DNA of 52,386 nucleotides from Bacteroidales bacterium (GTDB taxonomy: Bacteria > Bacteroidota > Bacteroidia > Bacteroidales > UBA3824): positions 1 to 52,386 of the forward strand of contig JAKSLV010000006.1 of the NCBI GenBank assembly GCA_024401025.1, in the 5' to 3' direction. A program made the translations under genes and the position numbers. The notes beneath the pieces were generated by a model. The model was not told the DNA's origin and made no database searches. It saw nothing but the letters and a program-made list of their open reading frames with translations. This document shows positions 48,561 to 52,386 of this stretch, piece after piece (the stretch's first letter is position 1; every line of letters begins with the position of its first letter).

Positions 48561-48593
48561 GTAGCGTTTCTTCTATCTGATAGAAAAACCTTG

Positions 48594-48636
48594 ATACCGC
48601 CTGCTGTTATCCATTAACGGCAGACGGTATTTTTTT
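48594..48636 (+). terminator. Intrinsic terminator after the SH3 gene
   Basis: ATACCGCCTGCTGTTA pairs with TAACGGCAGACGGTAT (two mismatches) around a short loop and is followed by six T. Confidence 0.85.
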
Positions 48637-48639
48637 GTA

Positions 48640-49620
48640 TTATTGTTTCATAGTGAAGTATCCCTCCACGCCCTTGGCCTTGTCGAAGATGCGGGCGTAA
48701 CGGTAGTCTAACTTGCTCTCGCTGAACCTGAATTTGTTGCCCTCGGCATCGGTGGCGCAGAGCTTCTGACAGTTGCCGAATATTGGAGGATTTTCTTCCA
48801 TATATTTAGCCTCACTTTCCTTTGCCACAAAGGTGTCTGATGCATATATGGTCTCCAGATTCTCGCAATCCACGAACATTTCTGTCATGTCAAAAGATTT
48901 TCTGGTGTCGAATCCGCTCAGGTCGATGCTCTCAAGCGATTCGCAGCCAGAGAACATTTCCTTGAATAATTCTACCTTTCCGGTGTTTACACCTCTCAGG
49001 TTCACCTCCTTCAGTGATTTACATTCGCAGAACATACATGTCATATCCTCCACATTTGATGTGTCGAAACCGCTGAGGTCCAGTTTCTCGAGTTTCTCGC
49101 AGTTTTCGAACATACTGCACATATCTGTAACGTACCTGGTATTGAAGTTATGGAACTCTATCTCGGTTGCGTTCACGAATTCTCCGAACAGTATTCCTTT
49201 TTTGGGGACGTACATCTCATAGTCTGAGAGTATGTACAATGTGGAGTGGTCTATGTATGTTTCTATTTTATTAGTTTGTCCCTGATGCTTAATCATCTCG
49301 TGGCGGCTTACGATAAATGGGTAGTCTTTTTTCCAGCCGAAAACTATTTGGGTTATTGTTTCCGGGGCAGGAGCGTAAGGCTCTTCCGGCAGAAACGGAT
49401 TTCCGTCCTCGGTTTCAGCAGGCTCTTCCTCGTCCTCTTCGTCTTCGTTGTCGGATGCCTCTTTCTCTTCGTCGATATGCTCGTAAACGTTTGCGTCTTC
49501 CTTGCCATAGAGATCCTTGTATGGGTCTTGCTTGCGTTTTCCGTCTTTGGAGTTTTTGTTCATCCTCGTTATTAAAACGATGGCGGCCACAGCTGCCAGT
49601 ATTAATAATGCTATTGTCAT
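48640..49620 (-). CDS. Membrane-anchored DUF285 (BspA-type) leucine-rich-repeat protein
   Basis: A 326-residue protein. The start at 49620 places a membrane span at residues 1-17 (MTIALLILAAVAAIVL), followed by a basic patch (RMNKNSKDGKRKQ) and an acidic linker (about 45-85). The C-terminal half has four DUF285 repeats of the form MFxxCxxLExLDLSGFDTSNVxDM (for example FENCEKLEKLDLSGFDTSNV). These repeats are usually on surface proteins of the BspA type with adhesion roles. Here the basic residues after the span predict a cytoplasmic C-terminus, unlike BspA. No sorting (Por) signal is visible at the C-terminus. The longer frame from 49683 enters the ATTCTTTTATT repeat. Confidence 0.82.
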   Translation of the reverse strand: MTIALLILAAVAAIVLITRMNKNSKDGKRKQDPYKDLYGKEDANVYEHIDEEKEASDNEDEEDEEEPAETEDGNPFLPEEPYAPAPETITQIVFGWKKDYPFIVSRHEMIKHQGQTNKIETYIDHSTLYILSDYEMYVPKKGILFGEFVNATEIEFHNFNTRYVTDMCSMFENCEKLEKLDLSGFDTSNVEDMTCMFCECKSLKEVNLRGVNTGKVELFKEMFSGCESLESIDLSGFDTRKSFDMTEMFVDCENLETIYASDTFVAKESEAKYMEENPPIFGNCQKLCATDAEGNKFRFSESKLDYRYARIFDKAKGVEGYFTMKQ

Positions 49621-49683
49621 ATTGTTGTATTTGTTTTTTATACAAAAAAACGCATCATAGAATGTATCCACAATGCGTTTCAT

Positions 49684-49712
49684 TTATTCTTTTATTCATT
49701 TATTCCTTTATT
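49684..49712. repeat. ATTCTTTTATT intergenic repeat
   Basis: ATTTATTCTTTTATTCATTT and following bases repeat almost exactly the sequence at 27818-27844 near dnaB/accA. It lies between uppP (convergent side) and the DUF285 gene. Confidence 0.6.
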
Positions 49713-49714
49713 GC

Positions 49715-50554
49715 TTACGCTATGCAGAAGCAGAGAATTGCAGCCAGCACGCAGTATATTGCGAAATATATCAGCTTGGCCTTCTTCACCATGGCAATCA
49801 TCCACTTGCAGGCGAAGCATCCGCTTACGAAGGCGGCCAGGAATCCTGCTATCAGCGGCATGGTGCCTATGGCCTCTGATGCTCCGTGCTCGGCAAGGTA
49901 TTCGGCCGATGGGGCCACAATGTGCTTGAAATCCAGCAGAGCCTCGCCCAGAATTGGCGGTATCACCATCAGGAACGAGAACTGAGCCAGAGTCTCCTTC
50001 TTGTTGCCAAGCAGCAGTCCGGTGGCTATTGTGGTGCCGGATCTGGAAAGTCCAGGCAATACGGCAATGGCCTGAGCCACACCTATCACAAAAGCGTGGA
50101 TGGGGGAGATGTTCTCCTTTTCCTGAGGCTTTATGAAATGTGTGAGTGTAAGCAGCACTGATGTTATCAGCAGGCAGCAGCCCACCACGACGAGGCTGCC
50201 CTCGAAAATCGCCTCTATGGCGTCCTTGAAACAGAATCCCACGATGGCTATCGGTATCATGGATATAAGTATCAGGATGGCATAGCGCTGAGCGTCGTTC
50301 AGCTTTTGCCAGAATGTATCAGCCTCCTTGTTTAGCGGCTTAAAGAGGTCCTTGAGGATCCAGAAAATCTCTTTCCTGAGTATCAGCAGGGTAGCCAGAA
50401 CGGTGGCCACGTGCACCACGATATCGAATGTGAGTCCGCCCTCATGTATGCCAAACAGGTGCTGACCCAGCTGAAGGTGTCCCGACGAGCTTACTGGCAG
50501 AAACTCGGTAAGTCCCTGCACCAGTCCCAGGATTATGGCTTCTAATGTCTCCAT
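49715..50554 (-). CDS. uppP: Undecaprenyl-diphosphatase
   Basis: A 279-residue integral membrane enzyme (BacA/UppP) that dephosphorylates undecaprenyl pyrophosphate to recycle the lipid carrier for cell-wall and surface-polymer synthesis. The family motifs are present: [21 protein letters not shown] near residue 17-37 and [16 protein letters not shown] near 170-185, with about seven membrane helices. The HIT gene lies 6 bp upstream (50561), so the two are probably one operon with greA further up. Confidence 0.96.
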   Translation of the reverse strand: METLEAIILGLVQGLTEFLPVSSSGHLQLGQHLFGIHEGGLTFDIVVHVATVLATLLILRKEIFWILKDLFKPLNKEADTFWQKLNDAQRYAILILISMIPIAIVGFCFKDAIEAIFEGSLVVVGCCLLITSVLLTLTHFIKPQEKENISPIHAFVIGVAQAIAVLPGLSRSGTTIATGLLLGNKKETLAQFSFLMVIPPILGEALLDFKHIVAPSAEYLAEHGASEAIGTMPLIAGFLAAFVSGCFACKWMIAMVKKAKLIYFAIYCVLAAILCFCIA

Positions 50555-50560
50555 ATCGGC

Positions 50561-50950
50561 TTAGAACTGTTTTCTGATGTTTTCGGCTATCTGTTCCATC
50601 TCCTCCTTGGCTACCTCCATCTTGGCATCAAGGTTAAGGTCGTGCAGACCGTTGAGCGGCACCAAGTGGATGTGTGAGTGAGGAACCTCCAGACCTACCA
50701 CTGCCATGCCGATTCTGAGGCATGGGACTGCCTTCTGGATGGCGGCTGCCACCTTCTTGGCGAATGCCATGTAGCGGCCCAGCTTGTCGTCGCTGATATC
50801 GAAGATGTAGCTTACTTCCTCCTTGGGGATTACCAATGTATGACCCTTCTGTACGGGGTTGATGTCGAGAAATGCGAAAAACTCGTCGTTCTCGGCTATC
50901 TTGTAGCAGGGAATCTCGCCTGCCACTATGCGTGAGAAAATTGTTGCCAT
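50561..50950 (-). CDS. HIT-family nucleotide hydrolase
   Basis: A 129-residue histidine-triad protein. The active-site H-x-H-x-H-x-x is in HSHIHLVPL near 90-98, and the N-terminal FSRIVAGEIPCYKIAEND and DINPVQKGHTLVIPK are typical of the Hint branch. Such enzymes cleave nucleoside phosphoramidates and related adenylates. It sits between greA and uppP on the same strand. Confidence 0.93.
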   Translation of the reverse strand: MATIFSRIVAGEIPCYKIAENDEFFAFLDINPVQKGHTLVIPKEEVSYIFDISDDKLGRYMAFAKKVAAAIQKAVPCLRIGMAVVGLEVPHSHIHLVPLNGLHDLNLDAKMEVAKEEMEQIAENIRKQF

Positions 50951-51098
50951 TTTTGATTTACTTCATTTTTGATTTTTGATTTTTAATTTTTGATTTCCCT
51001 CATTTTCCCATTTTTGATTTTTGATTGGAATGATAATCGAAAATCGAAAATCAAAAATCAAAAATGTTATCAATCAAAAATTAAAAATCAAAAAATGT
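50951..51098. repeat. TTTTTGATTT-rich inverted repeats between greA and the HIT gene
   Basis: Multiple copies of TTTTTGATT on the left are mirrored by AATCAAAAA on the right (arms around 50960-51025 and 51029-51096). They form an AT-rich hairpin region 3' of greA that may weaken or stop read-through. Confidence 0.65.
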
Positions 51099-51572
51099 TT
51101 AGATACCTATCTCCAGAATCTTGAATTCCACCTCGCCGGCAGGAATCTTTATCTTGGCTATCTCGCCCACCTTCTTGCCCAGAAGACCCTGAGCTATAGG
51201 TGTGCCGATAGAGATCTTGAACTCGCGGAGGTTGGCCTCGCTCTCGCCCACGATGGTGTAGGTCATCTTGGCCTTGTTCTTCATGTTCTGGATTGTAACC
51301 TTGTTCATAATCTGAACTACCTCGGTCTGCATCTTGCTAGGGTCGATGAGGCGCGAGTTCTGGATAGTCTCCTGAAGCTTTGCAATCTTGAGCTCCAAAA
51401 GGCCCTGAGCCTCCTTGGCTGCGTCGTACTCGGCATTCTCCGATAGGTCGCCCTTCTCTCTGGCCTCGGCAATTTGTCTTGATATATTGGGGCGCTCGAT
51501 GGCGATAAGGCGGTCAAGTTCGTCAGTAAGTTTCTTAAGTCCCTCTTTGGTGAGGTAAGTAAATGTTGCCAT
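51099..51572 (-). CDS. greA: Transcription elongation factor GreA
   Basis: A 157-residue protein that rescues backtracked RNA polymerase by stimulating transcript cleavage. The N-terminal coiled coil has LTKEGLKKLTDELDRLIAIE, with the acidic tip in SENAEYDAAKEAQ. The C-terminal FKBP-like domain has YTIVGESEANLREFKISIGTPIAQGLLGKKVGE. Its leader (promoter near 51684, hairpin at 51624-51656) contains an attenuator-like structure about 50 bp before the ATG. Confidence 0.97.
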   Translation of the reverse strand: MATFTYLTKEGLKKLTDELDRLIAIERPNISRQIAEAREKGDLSENAEYDAAKEAQGLLELKIAKLQETIQNSRLIDPSKMQTEVVQIMNKVTIQNMKNKAKMTYTIVGESEANLREFKISIGTPIAQGLLGKKVGEIAKIKIPAGEVEFKILEIGI

Positions 51573-51623
51573 TGTTTAATGTGGTTAATGATTAATGTTA
51601 TTTTCGTAAAAGCAAAAACAAAA

Positions 51624-51656
51624 GAGAATCCGGAATTACATGTAATTCGGATTCTC
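51624..51656 (-). promoter_or_regulatory. Attenuator-like hairpin in the greA leader
   Basis: Arms GAGAATCC and GGATTCTC enclose a further self-complementary GAATTACATGTAATTC with one bulged base, giving a long stem. Read on the minus strand the stem is followed by TTTTGTTTTTGCTTTT, as in an intrinsic terminator. It lies between the greA promoter and its ATG. Confidence 0.65.
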
Positions 51657-51676
51657 CCTTGTTTCTGGATTTTGTG

Positions 51677-51684
51677 CAAAGATA
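51677..51684 (-). promoter_or_regulatory. -7 element of the greA promoter
   Basis: The minus strand reads TATCTTTG (51684 to 51677), about 105 bp before the greA ATG and just upstream of the leader hairpin. Confidence 0.65.
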
Positions 51685-51727
51685 ATTTCTTTTTTGATGA
51701 AATGCAAATTAATTGCAAAAAAAAATG

Positions 51728-51735
51728 TACTTTTG
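51728..51735 (+). promoter_or_regulatory. -7 element of the folA promoter
   Basis: TACTTTTG fits TAnnTTTG and lies 49 bp before the folA ATG; it diverges from the greA promoter. A short TGGCATCGGCAACATTTGCCGGTGCCA-type hairpin follows at 51737-51763 in the leader. Confidence 0.6.
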
Positions 51736-51783
51736 TGGCATCGGCAACATTTGCCGGTGCCACAAACACACTTTATATATAAT

Positions 51784-52326
51784 ATGGAACTTTGCATGAT
51801 AGTGGCCGTGGACCAGAAAAACGCCATCGGCCGCCAGAATCAGCTGCTGTGTCACCTCTCGGGCGACCTCAAGAATTTCAAGCAGCTAACATCAGGATGC
51901 CCCGTGATAATGGGCCGCAACACTTTCGAGAGCCTGCCAAACGGCCCTCTGCCCAAGCGCACCAACATTGTGCTGTCGCGCCGTGAGGATTACGTGATAG
52001 ATGGCGCCATCACCTGCGAGAGCGTGGACGAGGCTCTGAGCCTCAGGGTGGTGAAAAACGCCGAGCGTGTGTTCGTGATAGGCGGCGCGGCCATCTACAA
52101 GGAGTTTTTCGACAAGGCCGACAAGATCTACATGACCTGCATCCGCCATACTTTTGATGATGCTGATGCTTTCTTCCCCGAGGTGGATATCGACCACTGG
52201 CGCATCAACTCGGTATCCGACGAGATGCCCGCCGACGAGAAAAACGATTTCCCGTATTTCTTCATGGTGTACGAGCGCCTGCCAAAGGGCTTTGTATACA
52301 AGGAGGATGATATGAACGAGATATAA
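51784..52326 (+). CDS. folA: Dihydrofolate reductase
   Basis: A 180-residue NADPH-dependent enzyme that reduces dihydrofolate to tetrahydrofolate. MIVAVDQKNAIGRQNQLLCHLSGDLKNF near residue 5-32 (with the catalytic acidic residue in the S-G-D-L-K-x-F block), VIMGRNTFESLP near 40-52, and RVFVIGGAAIYKEF near 96-109 are family signatures. I start at the ATG at 51784; the in-frame ATG at 51694 would place 30 extra residues across the promoter. A terminator closes the gene. Confidence 0.96.
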   Translation: MELCMIVAVDQKNAIGRQNQLLCHLSGDLKNFKQLTSGCPVIMGRNTFESLPNGPLPKRTNIVLSRREDYVIDGAITCESVDEALSLRVVKNAERVFVIGGAAIYKEFFDKADKIYMTCIRHTFDDADAFFPEVDIDHWRINSVSDEMPADEKNDFPYFFMVYERLPKGFVYKEDDMNEI

Positions 52327-52334
52327 AAAAAATG

Positions 52335-52371
52335 AGGCTGTCCAAAAAGTTTTTTTGCGACAGCCTTTTTT
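52335..52371 (+). terminator. Intrinsic terminator after folA
   Basis: AGGCTGTC pairs with GACAGCCT (8 bp) around an AT-rich loop and is followed by a run of six T. Confidence 0.88.
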
Positions 52372-52386
52372 ATATCAAAAAAAATT

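Overview
The window is 52 kb of chromosome from a member of the Bacteroidales, probably Bacteroides/Prevotella-like; the species cannot be fixed from sequence alone. The evidence is the many TAnnTTTG promoter -7 elements, near absence of Shine-Dalgarno sites, lipoproteins with short SC-type lipoboxes, several TonB proteins, a DUF285/BspA repeat protein, a DUF3109 protein, and gene neighbourhoods usual in that order (rbfA-methyltransferase-LolC/E-like permease; acpP-fabF-rnc; dnaB next to accA). Most of the window is ordinary core genome: ribosome maturation, S-adenosylmethionine synthesis under a likely SAM-II riboswitch, pyridoxal phosphate synthesis, fatty-acid synthesis, DNA replication and repair (dnaB, radA), undecaprenyl-phosphate recycling, greA and folA.

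Region by region. (1) 1-5900 is visibly AT-richer than the rest and looks acquired. It holds a divergent DprA/Smf protein, a DUF3696-type ABC/OLD-like ATPase, and a protein of unknown family with a phospholipase D-like HDR motif whose ATG directly abuts the ATPase stop codon. I read these as a candidate anti-phage module. Next come a RelE/ParE-type toxin-antitoxin pair bracketed by two ~83-bp direct repeats (hairpin plus promoter), a small membrane protein, a MITE-like element, and an orphan antitoxin paralogue. (2) 5991-11208: rbfA, methyltransferase, permease, two lipoproteins with nearly identical signal sequences, and metK. (3) 11409-16283 is a TonB/BlaI/M56 locus with two full TonB proteins, one periplasmic TonB-C protein, one truncated TonB-like anchor, a BlaI/MecI repressor and an M56-M23 metallopeptidase. 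The first tonB-like gene and blaI share the same three-site operator-promoter with matching spacing, which ties them into one regulon. Between them lies a non-coding array of five perfect 22-bp palindromes. (4) 16372-24066: universal stress protein, pdxA-dtd-mazG-like operon, M1 aminopeptidase, acpP-fabF-rnc, DUF3109 protein.

(5) 24202-33074: a secreted protein of the group often labelled asparagine synthetase B, an IS200-like/REP-associated transposase bounded by long palindromes, dnaB, accA, an SPFH lipoprotein, a nucleotidyltransferase/HPr-kinase-like pair, and radA. (6) 33101-47784: a 991-residue Ig-like lipoprotein, an unrecognised protein, a 1352-residue protein with a Schlafen/AlbA_2 domain, two lysine/glutamate-rich proteins, a Rieske-like lipoprotein, a THUMP rRNA methyltransferase and a TerB-ABC-permease fusion. 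(7) 47925-52371: alanine-rich lipoprotein, SH3 protein, DUF285 protein, uppP, HIT protein, greA with an attenuator-like leader hairpin, and folA.

The strongest leads for something new are the three-gene module at 91-4138, the TonB/BlaI operator regulon with its palindrome array (11409-16215), and the REP-transposase unit at 25466-26097. No rRNA, tRNA or CRISPR array was seen.
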